64,000 bases of DNA, taken from Bradyrhizobium sp. CCBAU 51627 (lineage in GTDB: Bacteria; Pseudomonadota; Alphaproteobacteria; Rhizobiales; Xanthobacteraceae). The notes under the pieces were generated by a model. That model worked only from the letters and a program-made list of their open reading frames with translations, made no database searches and was not told where the DNA came from. Positions 21,958-31,272 of this stretch are shown here, one piece after another; positions within the stretch are counted from its first letter, which is position 1; each line of letters begins with the position of its first letter. Position numbers and translations under genes: made by a program. Location: positions 248,001 through 312,000 of the forward strand of contig NZ_LBJG01000023.1 of the NCBI RefSeq assembly GCF_028128765.1, in the 5' to 3' direction.

Positions 21958-23796
21958 TTACGCCACCGCGCGCTGGCGATACATCGCATCGATTTCGGCG
22001 GCATAGCGCTTGTTCACGAAATTGCGCTTCAGCTTCATGGTCGGCGTCAGCTCCTCGTCCTCGGGGCTGAGCTGGCGTTCGATCAGGTAGAATTTCTTGA
22101 TGGTCTCGACGCGGGCAAAGTTCACGTTGACCGCTTCGATCTCGTGCCAGATCAGGTCCTGGATTTCGCGGGCACGGCAAAGGCTGGCGTAGTTGGTGAA
22201 GGGAATGTCGTGGTCCTGGGCGAACTTTTCGACATTCTCCTGGTCGATCATCACGAGACAGGTGAGATAGGGTCTTTTGTCGCCGATCACGACGGCGTCC
22301 GAGATATAGGGCGAGAATTTGAGCTGGTTCTCGATCTCCGACGGCGTGATGTTCTTGCCGCCTGAGGTGATGATGATGTCCTTCATCCGGTCGGTGATGC
22401 GGACAAACCCCTCATTGTCGATGGTGCCGACGTCGCCGGTGTGCAACCAACCGCTGACATCGATAGTCTCCGCCGTCTTCTCCGGCTGGTTCAGATAGCC
22501 CATGAACAGGAAGTCACCCTTGATCAGGATCTCGCCGTCGGGTGAGAGCGCAACCTCGCCCCAGGGTACGGCCGTGCCGACCGAGCCGAGCTTGATGCGC
22601 TCCGCCGGCATCATGGTCGCGACCCCGCAATTCTCGGTCTGGCCATACACCTCGTGCATGTCGATGCCGAGCGCAAGATACCAGCGGATCAGATCCGGTG
22701 CGATCGGCGCCGCGCCGGTGAAGGCGATGCGGCAGCGGTCGAGCCCGATCATGCGGCGGATGTTGCGGAACGCAACCCGGTAGGCGACGCTGTTGGCGAT
22801 GCGCAAGCTGAGCGGCGGCGTCCTGCCCTCGAGGCGGAAATCGACCATGCGGTAGCCGATTTTGATGGCGCGGCGATAGACCCATTGCTGGAGCGGCGTG
22901 GCGTCCTTCAGCGCGATGGTGATGGCTGAGTAGAATTTCTCCCAGATCCGCGGCACCGCGAGGAACACCGTCGGCTGCACCTCACGCAGATTGTCCGGCA
23001 CGGTCTCCGGGCTTTCGGCAAAGTTCATCACCGAGCCAAGCGCGACCGAGATGTAATAGCCGCCGACGCGCTCGGCGACGTGACAGAGCGGCAGGAAGAT
23101 CAGCCGGTCCTCGTCCTCGCGCGCCGGAATGAAATCATTGGCGTGCCGCATCTGGTGGGTGACGCTGCGGTTGGCGTGCATGGCGCCCTTGGGCGGGCCT
23201 GTCGTGCCTGACGTGTAGACGAGCACGGCGAGATCGTCAGCACTGCGGCTGTCGACCATCTCCTGCCACAGCGTCTCGCGGCCGACCATGTGATTGCGGC
23301 CGAGCGCGCGAAACTCCTCAAACGACATCACCATGTCGTCGGAGAAGCCGCTGAGGCCCTCCATGTCGAACACGACGATCCGTTGCAGACTGGGGCAGCG
23401 GGCACGGCAGGTGAGAACCTTGTCGAGCTGCTCCTCGTCTTCGGCGAAGATCACCCGCGTCATGGAATCATTGATCAGGTATTCGACCTGGGCCGACGCA
23501 TCCGTCGGATAGATGCCCGAGGAGACGCCGCCGGCGCACAGGATGCCCATGTCGGCGTAGATCCATTCCGGAATGGCGTTGGCAATGATGGAGGCGACGT
23601 CGCCGGGCATGAAGCCAATGGCGCGAAGGCCATAGGCGATCTCCTTCGAGATCTGCAGCCATTCGCGCCAGCTCGTTGGCTGCCAGATGCCGAATTTCTT
23701 CTCGCGGATCGCGGGCCTGTCGCCGCGCACCTCTGCCGCGCGCAAAAAGCTCTTTGCGATCGTATCAGCGACCGTCAGCACCGCCGGTCGGGCCAT
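21958..23796 (-). CDS. AMP-dependent acyl-CoA synthetase (long-chain FadD15-like)
   Basis: This enzyme makes an acyl-CoA from a carboxylic acid, ATP and CoA. The 612 residues show the ATP-loop VYTSGTTGPPKGAMHANRS (about 192), VYGQTENCG, HTGDVGTIDNEGFVRITDRMKD with the adenylate-binding Asp and Arg, and IITSGGKNITPSEIEN before the mobile C-terminal domain. Sequence style (long version, ending with VETIKKFYLIERQLSPEDEELTPTMKLKR) matches the long-chain/FadD15 group. It sits inside the liv operon, 79 bp before the binding-protein gene, and probably traps the imported acid as its CoA ester. GCAAGGAGGAG precedes the ATG. Confidence 0.92.
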   Translation of the reverse strand: MARPAVLTVADTIAKSFLRAAEVRGDRPAIREKKFGIWQPTSWREWLQISKEIAYGLRAIGFMPGDVASIIANAIPEWIYADMGILCAGGVSSGIYPTDASAQVEYLINDSMTRVIFAEDEEQLDKVLTCRARCPSLQRIVVFDMEGLSGFSDDMVMSFEEFRALGRNHMVGRETLWQEMVDSRSADDLAVLVYTSGTTGPPKGAMHANRSVTHQMRHANDFIPAREDEDRLIFLPLCHVAERVGGYYISVALGSVMNFAESPETVPDNLREVQPTVFLAVPRIWEKFYSAITIALKDATPLQQWVYRRAIKIGYRMVDFRLEGRTPPLSLRIANSVAYRVAFRNIRRMIGLDRCRIAFTGAAPIAPDLIRWYLALGIDMHEVYGQTENCGVATMMPAERIKLGSVGTAVPWGEVALSPDGEILIKGDFLFMGYLNQPEKTAETIDVSGWLHTGDVGTIDNEGFVRITDRMKDIIITSGGKNITPSEIENQLKFSPYISDAVVIGDKRPYLTCLVMIDQENVEKFAQDHDIPFTNYASLCRAREIQDLIWHEIEAVNVNFARVETIKKFYLIERQLSPEDEELTPTMKLKRNFVNKRYAAEIDAMYRQRAVA

Positions 23797-23825
23797 GCGC
23801 GTCTCCTCCTTGCCGCCTAGTACCT

Positions 23826-23881
23826 CATCGCCAATTCTTCATCGCCAATTCTTCATCGCCAATTCTTCATCGCCACGTCTT
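23826..23881. repeat. Four-copy 14-bp tandem repeat spanning the livF stop codon
   Basis: The unit CATCGCCAATTCTT occurs three times exactly (23826, 23840, 23854) and a fourth time with changes (23868, CATCGCCACGTCTT). On the coding strand each copy carries TGGCGATGA, the last codons and stop of livF, so the gene's end has been tandemly duplicated into the gap before the ligase gene. Confidence 0.95.
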
Positions 23882-24655
23882 CTTCTTTTTCCAGCGCCGT
23901 TCGCCTCGCGCACCGGCTTCCTTGGCGCCAAGGTAGAATTCCTGAATGTCCTTCGAATGCATCAAGCGGTCGCAGCTGTCGTTCATCACGACGCGGCCGA
24001 TCTCCAGCACGTAGCCGTAATGCGCCGTCTCCAGCGCCACGCGCGCGTTCTGCTCGACCAGCAGGATCGACATGCCCTGCTCCTCGTTGACGCGGCGGAT
24101 GATCGTGAAGATCTCCTTCACCAGGATCGGCGACAGGCCGAGCGAGGGCTCGTCGAGCAGCAGCAGCGTCGGCCGGTTCATCAACGCGCGCCCGATCGCC
24201 AGCATCTGCTGCTCGCCGCCGGAGAGCTGGCCGGCCGGCTGGTCGATGCGCTCCTTCAGGCGCGGGAAATAGCCGTAGACGCGTCCCAGATCCTCCGCCA
24301 CGCCGTCCCGATCCTTGCGCGGATAGGCGCCCATCATCAGGTTCTCGCGCACCGAGAGGAACGGAAACACCTCGCGTCCCTCAGGCACATGGCTGAGGCC
24401 GAGCCGCACGATGCGGTCCGCCTCCATGCGCTGGATCGGCTTGCCCATGAACTCGATCGACCCCTTCTGCGGATCGAGGATGCCCGAGATCGTCTTCAGC
24501 ACCGTGGTCTTGCCAGCGCCGTTGGCGCCCAGCAGCGTGACGATGCGGCCGCGCGGCACCTCCAGCGAGATGCCGCGGATCGCCATGATCGGCCCGTAAT
24601 AGCTCTCGATGTTGGAGAGTCTCAAGATGATGTCCGGGGTCACGGTCGCATCCAT
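23867..24655 (-). CDS. livF: Liv-type ABC transporter ATPase LivF
   Basis: This ATP-hydrolysing subunit works with LivG and the LivHM channel. In 262 residues it carries Walker A GANGAGKTT, signature LSGGEQQMLAIGRAL, Walker B LLLLDEPSLGLSP and the switch region ending with LVEQNAR. The last residues are Lys-rich (KKKKTW). The upstream livG stop is 4 bp away. A 14-bp tandem repeat sits on its stop codon. Confidence 0.93.
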   Translation of the reverse strand: MDATVTPDIILRLSNIESYYGPIMAIRGISLEVPRGRIVTLLGANGAGKTTVLKTISGILDPQKGSIEFMGKPIQRMEADRIVRLGLSHVPEGREVFPFLSVRENLMMGAYPRKDRDGVAEDLGRVYGYFPRLKERIDQPAGQLSGGEQQMLAIGRALMNRPTLLLLDEPSLGLSPILVKEIFTIIRRVNEEQGMSILLVEQNARVALETAHYGYVLEIGRVVMNDSCDRLMHSKDIQEFYLGAKEAGARGERRWKKKKTWR

Positions 24656-24659
24656 CGCG

Positions 24660-25418
24660 TCAGGCTCCCAGATACGCGGCGACGACGTCGGGATGCTGCT
24701 GCACCTCGGACGGCGAGCCCATCGCCAGCACGCGGCCGTAATTCAGCGCGATGACGCGGTCCGAGACGCGGTTGACCAGCGACATGTCGTGCTCGACCAT
24801 CAGCACGGTGACGCCGAGCTCGCTCTTCATGTCGCGGATCCAGAACGACATGTCGTCGGTCTCCTCGACATTGAGGCCGGATGACGGCTCGTCGAGCAGG
24901 ATCAGCTTCGGCTCCGAACAGAGCGCGCGCGCGAGTTCGATCACCTTGCGCACGCCGTAGGGCAGGCCCGAGATCAGCTTGTCGCGGTAAGGCTCGAGGT
25001 CGAGGAACTCGATCACCTGCTCGACCCGGCGACGGTGCAGCTTCTCGTTGGCGCGCACGCTCGGCAGGAACAGCAGTTCCTGCCAGAGCTGCGTGGAGGA
25101 ATGCCGGTGACGCCCGACCAGCAGATTGGACAGCACCGTCGCATTCTCGAACAGCTCGATGTTCTGGAACGTGCGGGCAATACCGAGCTTGGCGATGTCG
25201 TAAGGCGGCTGTTCGGTGATGTCCTGGTCCTCGAAGAAGATGCGGCCCGAGGTCGGCCGGTAGATCCGCGAGATCAGATTGAAGATCGAGCTCTTGCCCG
25301 CGCCGTTCGGCCCGATGATGGACAGGATCTCGCCCTTTTCGACCGCGAACGACACCGCATCGACGGCTTTCAGCCCTCCGAAATGCAGCGACAGATTCTC
25401 GGCGCGGAAATAGCTCAT
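24660..25418 (-). CDS. livG: Liv-type ABC transporter ATPase LivG
   Basis: This is the second ATPase of the Liv importer (252 residues). It shows Walker A GPNGAGKSS, the unusual signature GLPYGVRKVIELARAL common in LivG proteins, Walker B LILLDEPSSGLN and the LivG-type insertion before the signature. It overlaps livM by 4 nt (ATGA) and lies 4 bp ahead of livF. Confidence 0.93.
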   Translation of the reverse strand: MSYFRAENLSLHFGGLKAVDAVSFAVEKGEILSIIGPNGAGKSSIFNLISRIYRPTSGRIFFEDQDITEQPPYDIAKLGIARTFQNIELFENATVLSNLLVGRHRHSSTQLWQELLFLPSVRANEKLHRRRVEQVIEFLDLEPYRDKLISGLPYGVRKVIELARALCSEPKLILLDEPSSGLNVEETDDMSFWIRDMKSELGVTVLMVEHDMSLVNRVSDRVIALNYGRVLAMGSPSEVQQHPDVVAAYLGA

Positions 25419-26566
25419 CGATTCCGCTCCGACTTCACGTAGATCTTCTGCCGCTTGAAGGTGGCGCGCTTGTAGAGCGGAAACAGCTGGAAGAAGAGCT
25501 TGATCTTGAGCCAGCGGCCATAGAGGCCGAGCGGCTCGAACAGCACGAACAGCATGATGATGACGCCGTAGATCGCGCCCTTGAGTCCGTTGAGCGAGGC
25601 GAACGCCGCGACCTTCGACTGGATGTTTCCCGCGGTCACCGTGCCTGCGCCAAAGGCAGCGGCGATGCCGGCGATGACGCCGGGCATGTCATCCTTGAGG
25701 TAAGTCAGGAACGGATCAATCATCACGATGAAGATCGCGCCCAGCACCGCGCCGTGCAGGCTGAAGGTACCGCCGATCAGGATCACGATGATGAATTCGA
25801 TCGAGAGCTGGAGCGTGAACATCTCGGGCGAGATGAAGGAGAGCTTGTGCGCGAACAGCACGCCGGCAAAGCCGGTGATCGCCGCCGAGATCGCGAAGGA
25901 CTTGACCTTGTACAGCGCGACATTGACGCCCATGCTGCGCGCCGCGGTCTCGCTGTCGCGGATCGCGACAAAGGCGCGCCCGGTCGGCGAGCGCAACAGA
26001 TTGAGCGTGCCGACGATGGTCAGCACCAGCACCGCAAGGCAGAGGAAATAGAAGGTCGGGCTGTCGCGCGAGACTGTCACGCCGAGCAGCGACAGCGCCT
26101 TGACGCGCAGACCCTCATTGCCGTTGGTGACGCTCTCCCAGCGCGCCAGGATCTCCTCGACGATGAAGGCGAAGGAGATCGTGGCGATGACGAGATAGAT
26201 GCCCTGAAGCCGCAGCGCGGGAAAGCCGACCAGCGCGCCGATGCAGCCGGTCAGGACGCCCGCGGCGAGGAAATAGACCGGGAACGGCACGTTGTATTTC
26301 TGCAAATAGGCCGCCGTATAGGCGCCGATCGCGAGGAACGCGGCGTGCCCGAGCGAGGCCTGGCCGGTAAAGCCGGTCAGGATCAGAAGCGCCACGCCGA
26401 CGGTGGCGTAGATGCAGACGAAGACGAGCTGGCTCATCAGATAGCTGGAGAGCACGTAAGGCGCGATCAGCAGCACTGCGAACAGCAGGCCGTAGGAGAC
26501 GACGTAGCCCGAATGCGGGAACAGTCTGATGTCATCCTCATAGTCGGTCTTGAACAGGAAGCGCAT
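25415..26566 (-). CDS. livM: Liv-type ABC transporter permease LivM
   Basis: This inner-membrane channel subunit has 383 residues and about nine hydrophobic segments. Its sequence GFTGQASLGHAAFLAIGAYT is the LivM/LivH hallmark, and the cytoplasmic coupling motif follows in GRAFVAIRDSETAARSMGVN. It forms the translocation pore with LivH. The C-terminal tail (LFFQLFPLYKRATFKRQK) is basic and cytoplasmic. It lies 4 bp from livH and overlaps livG. Confidence 0.93.
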   Translation of the reverse strand: MRFLFKTDYEDDIRLFPHSGYVVSYGLLFAVLLIAPYVLSSYLMSQLVFVCIYATVGVALLILTGFTGQASLGHAAFLAIGAYTAAYLQKYNVPFPVYFLAAGVLTGCIGALVGFPALRLQGIYLVIATISFAFIVEEILARWESVTNGNEGLRVKALSLLGVTVSRDSPTFYFLCLAVLVLTIVGTLNLLRSPTGRAFVAIRDSETAARSMGVNVALYKVKSFAISAAITGFAGVLFAHKLSFISPEMFTLQLSIEFIIVILIGGTFSLHGAVLGAIFIVMIDPFLTYLKDDMPGVIAGIAAAFGAGTVTAGNIQSKVAAFASLNGLKGAIYGVIIMLFVLFEPLGLYGRWLKIKLFFQLFPLYKRATFKRQKIYVKSERNR

Positions 26567-26570
26567 GCGT

Positions 26571-27446
26571 TCAGACCTTCTTGCGGGCGTGAAGGCCGAA
26601 CAGGCCTTCGGGCTTGAGCAGCAGCACGGCGAGCAGGACGATGTAGGGCGCGACGTCCTTCCAGCCTTCCGGCAGATAGAAGCCGGCCATGCTCTCGATC
26701 ACCCCGATCAGGACGCCTCCGACCACCGCGCCGGGAATCGAGCCGAAGCCGCCGAGCACCGCGGCCGGGAACGCCTTCAGCCCAAGCACGAGGCCGACAT
26801 TGGAATGAATGAAGGTGATCGGCGCCAGCAGCACGCCGGCGCAGGTGGCGACCGCCGCGCTGATCGCCCAGACGATCGACACCACGCGCTTGACCGGGAT
26901 GCCCATGTAATAGGCCGCGAGCATGTTCTCGGAGCTGGCACGCATCGCGGTGCCGAGCGTGGTCTTGTTGAAAAACAGCCAGAGCAGCGTGCACAGGATC
27001 ATCGTCGCTGCGATCACCGAGAGCTTGTCATAGGCCAGCACGAGAGAGCCGATCCGCAAGACGCCCTGGCTGAACGGCGTGTCGATCTTGAAGTCGTCGG
27101 TGCCCCAGATCATGCCGGCGACAGAGCGCAGGAAATAGCCGAGGCCAATGGTGGCCATGATGATGGAGAATTGCGGATAGCCGAGGATCGGCCGCACCAC
27201 GATCCGCTCCGCCAGCATGCCGAACAGCGCCATCGCCGCCACCGCACCGGCAAAGCCGATCCAGTAGTTCAGGCCCATCATGCCGATGAAGGTGAAGGCG
27301 AAGAATCCGCCCAGCATCATCAGATCGCCCTGGGCGAAATTGACGACCTCGGTGGCCTTGTAGACGAGCACGAAGCCGAGTGCGATCAGGCCGTAAACAC
27401 AGCCGAGCGCAACACCGCTGACCAGCTGCTGAACAAAATCCAGCAT
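26571..27446 (-). CDS. livH: Liv-type ABC transporter permease LivH
   Basis: This is the first gene of the six-gene operon. The ATG at 27446 (MLDFVQQLVSG) is preceded by GGGAGGA with 7-nt spacing, so it is preferred over the in-frame ATG at 27467. The product has 291 residues with about eight membrane segments and the motifs ATEVVNFAQGDLMMLGGFFA and the EAA-like cytoplasmic loop (TTLGTAMRASSENMLAAYYMGI). It pairs with LivM. Confidence 0.93.
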   Translation of the reverse strand: MLDFVQQLVSGVALGCVYGLIALGFVLVYKATEVVNFAQGDLMMLGGFFAFTFIGMMGLNYWIGFAGAVAAMALFGMLAERIVVRPILGYPQFSIIMATIGLGYFLRSVAGMIWGTDDFKIDTPFSQGVLRIGSLVLAYDKLSVIAATMILCTLLWLFFNKTTLGTAMRASSENMLAAYYMGIPVKRVVSIVWAISAAVATCAGVLLAPITFIHSNVGLVLGLKAFPAAVLGGFGSIPGAVVGGVLIGVIESMAGFYLPEGWKDVAPYIVLLAVLLLKPEGLFGLHARKKV

Positions 27447-27680
27447 CGCCGCGTCCTCCCGATGCAACCTGCGGTTCTTGACGACCGCATCGCCGCATCC
27501 TGTGTCCAGCCGCTACGCAGTCGTTTCGCCGCGTGAGCGCCATTTGTCCCGACGCCAATTCAGCCTGAACCGCCAAGCGCTGTCAACAAACGGTGACTTC
27601 TAGGGTGTCCTGCCTTTAGTCCAAGATGGATGCCGGAATTTGCGGCTGCGTGATTCACGGGGCCGAAACATCTTCAGGTC

Positions 27681-28469
27681 ATGGTCGCGACCGATGCAAA
27701 ACCGGATGGTGTGGCCGTCATGAAGCCGGAAAGCTCGGCGCTCGAACTCCGAGGGTTAACGAAGCGTTTTGACCGTTTGGCGGTCGATAGCCTCGATCTC
27801 ACCATTCATGCCGGGGAATTCTACGCGCTGGTCGGCCCCAATGGTGCCGGCAAGACCACCACTTTGCGCATGGTGGCGGGCCTGCTCAGGCCCGACGACG
27901 GCGCGGTCTCGATCTTCGGGATCGACGCGCTTGCCGATCCGGTCGCGGCCAAGCAGGTGATGGCGTGGGTCTCCGACGAGCCCATGATCTATGACAAACT
28001 CACCCCGCTCGAATATCTCGAATTCGTCGCCGGTCTCTGGGGCATCGCCCCCTCGGCCTCGAAACCGGTCGCCGAAGAGCTCCTGAGCTCGCTCGGGCTC
28101 GCGCCGCACCGGCACGAGCGCTGCGAGGGCTTCTCCAAGGGCATGCGCCAGAAGGTCGCTCTCGCCGGCGCGCTTGTGCACGATCCCCGCCTCATCATCC
28201 TCGACGAGCCGCTGACAGGCCTCGATGCCGTTTCGGCCCGCCATGTGAAGGGACTGCTCGGCGATCGCGTCCGCGCCGGCTGCACCGTCATCATGACGAC
28301 GCATATCCTCGAGGTCGCCGAGCGCATGGCCGACCGCATCGGCGTGATCGCCGCGGGTCGTCTCGTTGCCGAGGGCACGCTCACGGAGCTGCGCCAGCAG
28401 AACGGCCATGCCGACACCAGCCTGGAAGATCTCTTCATCGCATTGGTGACGCTCCAGGATGCGGCATGA
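27681..28469 (+). CDS. ABC exporter ATPase subunit
   Basis: This 262-residue ATPase has Walker A GPNGAGKTT, signature FSKGMRQKVALAGAL, Walker B LIILDEPLTGLDAVSAR and the H-loop TTHILE. This is the DrrA/CcmA/EcsA type used by ABC-2 exporters. An in-frame ATG at 27720 is an alternative start; neither has a strong ribosome binding site. The stop overlaps the downstream permease start by 4 nt, so both are made together. The substrate is unknown. Confidence 0.9.
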   Translation: MVATDAKPDGVAVMKPESSALELRGLTKRFDRLAVDSLDLTIHAGEFYALVGPNGAGKTTTLRMVAGLLRPDDGAVSIFGIDALADPVAAKQVMAWVSDEPMIYDKLTPLEYLEFVAGLWGIAPSASKPVAEELLSSLGLAPHRHERCEGFSKGMRQKVALAGALVHDPRLIILDEPLTGLDAVSARHVKGLLGDRVRAGCTVIMTTHILEVAERMADRIGVIAAGRLVAEGTLTELRQQNGHADTSLEDLFIALVTLQDAA

Positions 28470-29992
28470 GCCCGGCGACCGCGCTCTCCTGGTTTGCCCG
28501 GCACGAGCTCAGGCTCGCCTGGCGCGAATGGTTCGCCATGATGACGGGCGGCCGGCGCCGGCGGGCCCGGGCCGCCGTGATCGGGCTCCTGTTCTTCGCC
28601 GCGCTGCTGCATGTGCCGGCATGGGCCGTGATCGGCCGCTTCGCCGATCTGCAGCTGCCGCTGGACAAATCGTCGCTGATCGTGATCTCGGCGACGATCC
28701 TGCTCGCCTGGACCTTGATGCTGTCGCAGGCGATCGAATCGGTCACGCGGGTGTTTTACGCGCGCGCCGATCTCGACCTGATCATGTCCTCGCCGGCGCG
28801 GCTCGCCAATCTGTTCTCGGTACGCATCGCCGCAATCGCGCTCAGCGTCACGGCGATGGCCCTGCTGTTCTCGACGCCCTTCATCGACGTGCTGGTGATC
28901 GGCGGTGGCCTGCGCTGGCTCGGCGCCTTCGGCGTCGTCGTCGCGATGGGCCTGTCGGCCGCGGCGGTCGCGATCGCCGTCACCATCCTGTTGTTTCGCC
29001 TGATCGGTCCGGCGCGGACGCGCTTCGTCGCCCAGATCCTGGCGGCGATCATCGGCGCCGGATTCGTGATCGCGCTGCAGGTGGCGGCGATCATCTCCTA
29101 CGGCACGCTGTCGCGCTTCACCATCCTGACCTCGGGCACCCTCGCCGCGCACGCGCCCGATGTCGATAGTATCTGGTGGTGGCCGGCACGGGCGACCATG
29201 GGCGACAGCGAGGCGCTGCTGCTGCTTCTGGCGCTCGGGTTGGTGCTGCTTGGATGCGTGATGGCGATCTTCTCGGGCCGCTTCGCCGACACCGCGATCG
29301 ACGCTGCTGCGTATGGTACATCCAACCGCAAGCGTGCGAAGGAGCGGCCGTTCCGTGGCGGCTCGCGGCGGCAGGCGCTGCGGCGCAAGGAAATCATCCT
29401 GCTCTGGCGAGATCCCTGGCTGATCTCGCAAACCCTGATGCAGCTGCTTTATCTGGTGCCGCCGGCGCTGCTGCTGTGGCGCAGTTTTGGGGACAGCTCC
29501 GTCGCACTGACGCTGATCACACCGGTCATCGTCATGGCCGCGGGTCAGCTCGCCGGCGGGCTGGCCTGGCTGACGATCTCGGGCGAGGACGCGCCCGATC
29601 TGGTCGCGACCGCGCCACTGACGCCATCCAGCGTGACCCGCGCCAAGATCGAGGTGGTGCTGATCGCGATCGCCGTCATTTTCAGCCCGCTGGTTGCGGC
29701 ACTGGTTTTCGCCTCGCCGTTCCAGGCCAGCATCACGGCCGCCGTGCTCATCGTCGGCGCGGCCTCCGCCACGGCGATCCAGCTCTGGTTCCGCGTCCAG
29801 GCCCGACGCAGCCAATTCCGCCGCCGCCAGACCTCCTCGCGGCTCGCCACCTTCGCCGAAGCATTCTCCTCGATCGGCTGGGCCGCCACCGCCGCGCTGC
29901 TGCTCACGCTGCCGACCGCCGGCATCGTCAGCGGCCTGATCACCGCGGGCCTGCTGGCGATGACCTGGAAGTTCAGCCCGAGGCGGGAGTGA
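28466..29992 (+). CDS. ABC exporter membrane subunit (ABC-2-like)
   Basis: This is a very hydrophobic 508-residue protein with about 10-12 membrane segments in two clusters (about 35-260 and 320-505). They are separated by a basic cytoplasmic loop (TSNRKRAKERPFRGGSRRQALRRKE). It is coupled to the preceding ATPase by ATGA overlap, so it is the permease of that exporter. Family-level function (lipid, drug or peptide export) cannot be decided from sequence. Confidence 0.8.
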   Translation: MSPATALSWFARHELRLAWREWFAMMTGGRRRRARAAVIGLLFFAALLHVPAWAVIGRFADLQLPLDKSSLIVISATILLAWTLMLSQAIESVTRVFYARADLDLIMSSPARLANLFSVRIAAIALSVTAMALLFSTPFIDVLVIGGGLRWLGAFGVVVAMGLSAAAVAIAVTILLFRLIGPARTRFVAQILAAIIGAGFVIALQVAAIISYGTLSRFTILTSGTLAAHAPDVDSIWWWPARATMGDSEALLLLLALGLVLLGCVMAIFSGRFADTAIDAAAYGTSNRKRAKERPFRGGSRRQALRRKEIILLWRDPWLISQTLMQLLYLVPPALLLWRSFGDSSVALTLITPVIVMAAGQLAGGLAWLTISGEDAPDLVATAPLTPSSVTRAKIEVVLIAIAVIFSPLVAALVFASPFQASITAAVLIVGAASATAIQLWFRVQARRSQFRRRQTSSRLATFAEAFSSIGWAATAALLLTLPTAGIVSGLITAGLLAMTWKFSPRRE

Positions 29993-30048
29993 GACGCTGT
30001 ACGCACTTGCCCCTTTAAGACACGTCTATTCTGCCGTATTGATAAGCA

Positions 30049-30300
30049 ATGGATACGCTCAAAGTGACCGCTGAAGGACAGCTGACGCTGACCGCCGAGT
30101 TGCTCAAGCACCTCGGTATGCAGCCGGGAGATAAGCTCCTCGCAAGTGAACTTCCGAACGGAAGCGTCGAATTGAGAGCCGCCCCGAAGGGCGATATTTC
30201 CAACGCTTTTGGCTTCTTACGTGCGCAGAGCGGTGGCCGTTCTCTCTCGATCGAGGAGATCAATGAAATCATTTCTGCGAGTTGGGCGGGTGAGCGGTAG
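30049..30300 (+). CDS. AbrB/MazE/SpoVT-type DNA-binding antitoxin (orphan)
   Basis: This 83-residue protein begins LKVTAEGQLTLTAELLKHLGMQPGDKL, a swapped-hairpin AbrB/MazE fold in which the usual G-Q-V-T-L-P appears as G-Q-L-T-L-T. The C-terminal helix (SIEEINEIISASWAGER) would normally bind a toxin. No PIN or MazF toxin follows: the next gene is an MBL-fold enzyme. It is probably a remnant of a toxin-antitoxin pair or a stand-alone regulator. Confidence 0.8.
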   Translation: MDTLKVTAEGQLTLTAELLKHLGMQPGDKLLASELPNGSVELRAAPKGDISNAFGFLRAQSGGRSLSIEEINEIISASWAGER

Positions 30301-30390
30301 GTCTGCGGCATTGACGCGCTGTTGATCGCATCCTGTTGGCCACACGCTGCGTTGATAGCTAAACTTCCCCGAAGTCATTGGGGACCGAAC

Positions 30391-31203
30391 ATGTGGCGAA
30401 TAGTCTCAGCAGCAGTTGCGCTGTTCAGCGCGTGTTTCTCACCCGCCTTCGCCCAGCAGCCCCAGCGCAGCGAATGCCTGGCGATGGCGAACGGCGCGCC
30501 GCGCGCCATGCCGGTCGCCTTCCGCCAGGCCGCCGCCGCTGGCGAGGTCGAGATCACCTATGCCGGCCACTCCACGTATTTCATCGATACGCCCGGCGGG
30601 GTACGGATCGCGACCGACTATAGCGGCGCCTATCAGGTCGGCCGGCTACCCGACGTCGTTACCATGAACCGGGCCCACAGCACCCATTATTCCCTCAATC
30701 CCGACAAGCGCATTCCGCACGTCCTGCATGGCTGGGGCGAGGACGGCAAACCGGCTGTCGTGTCGGAGCGGATCGGCGACACCTTCATCCGCAACGTCAC
30801 CACCGACATCCGCCGCTATTTTGGTGACGATTCCGGCGCCGACATGATCCGCGACGGCAATTCGATCTTCATCTTCGAGGTCGCGGGCCTCTGCATCGGC
30901 CATCTCGGCCATTTGCATCACAAGCTCGCCGACAGCCATTTCGCCCAGATCGGCCGGCTCGACATCGTGATGGTGCCGATCGACGGCACCTACACCATGT
31001 CGCTCGACGGCATCTCGGAGATCACCAAGCGCCTGCGCGCCTCGGTGGTGCTGCCGATGCACCGCTTCGCGACTCCGCTCGACGAGTTCATGCGCCGCAT
31101 CGGCCAGCAATTCGAGATCGACCGCCGCACCGAGCGGTCCTTGCGGATGTCGCGGGATACTTTGCCGACGACGCCGACGGTGATCATCCTCGACGGGGTC
31201 TGA
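30391..31203 (+). CDS. Exported MBL-fold metal-dependent hydrolase (UlaG-like)
   Basis: This 270-residue protein has a signal peptide (MWRIVSAAVALFSACFSPAFA-Q), so it acts in the periplasm. The first metal motif is reduced to YAGHSTYFIDTPGG, followed by D-Y-S-G, TMNRAHSTHYS, a GHLGHLHHKL segment and VLPMHRF near the end. This pattern is the UlaG-like branch of the metallo-beta-lactamase fold. The start at 30391 was chosen because it gives a clean signal peptide; the open frame extends to 30322. The substrate is unknown. Confidence 0.82.
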   Translation: MWRIVSAAVALFSACFSPAFAQQPQRSECLAMANGAPRAMPVAFRQAAAAGEVEITYAGHSTYFIDTPGGVRIATDYSGAYQVGRLPDVVTMNRAHSTHYSLNPDKRIPHVLHGWGEDGKPAVVSERIGDTFIRNVTTDIRRYFGDDSGADMIRDGNSIFIFEVAGLCIGHLGHLHHKLADSHFAQIGRLDIVMVPIDGTYTMSLDGISEITKRLRASVVLPMHRFATPLDEFMRRIGQQFEIDRRTERSLRMSRDTLPTTPTVIILDGV

Positions 31204-31272
31204 GGGAGAGACCGGAACGCATGATCCTGCTCCGACTTGGTTGCCTCGAGAACATCCTCGATCGGAGCAATC

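Noticed and set aside
23826..23881. CRISPR-like repeat
   Set aside because: Units are 14 bp and directly adjacent without spacers, so this is a simple tandem repeat.
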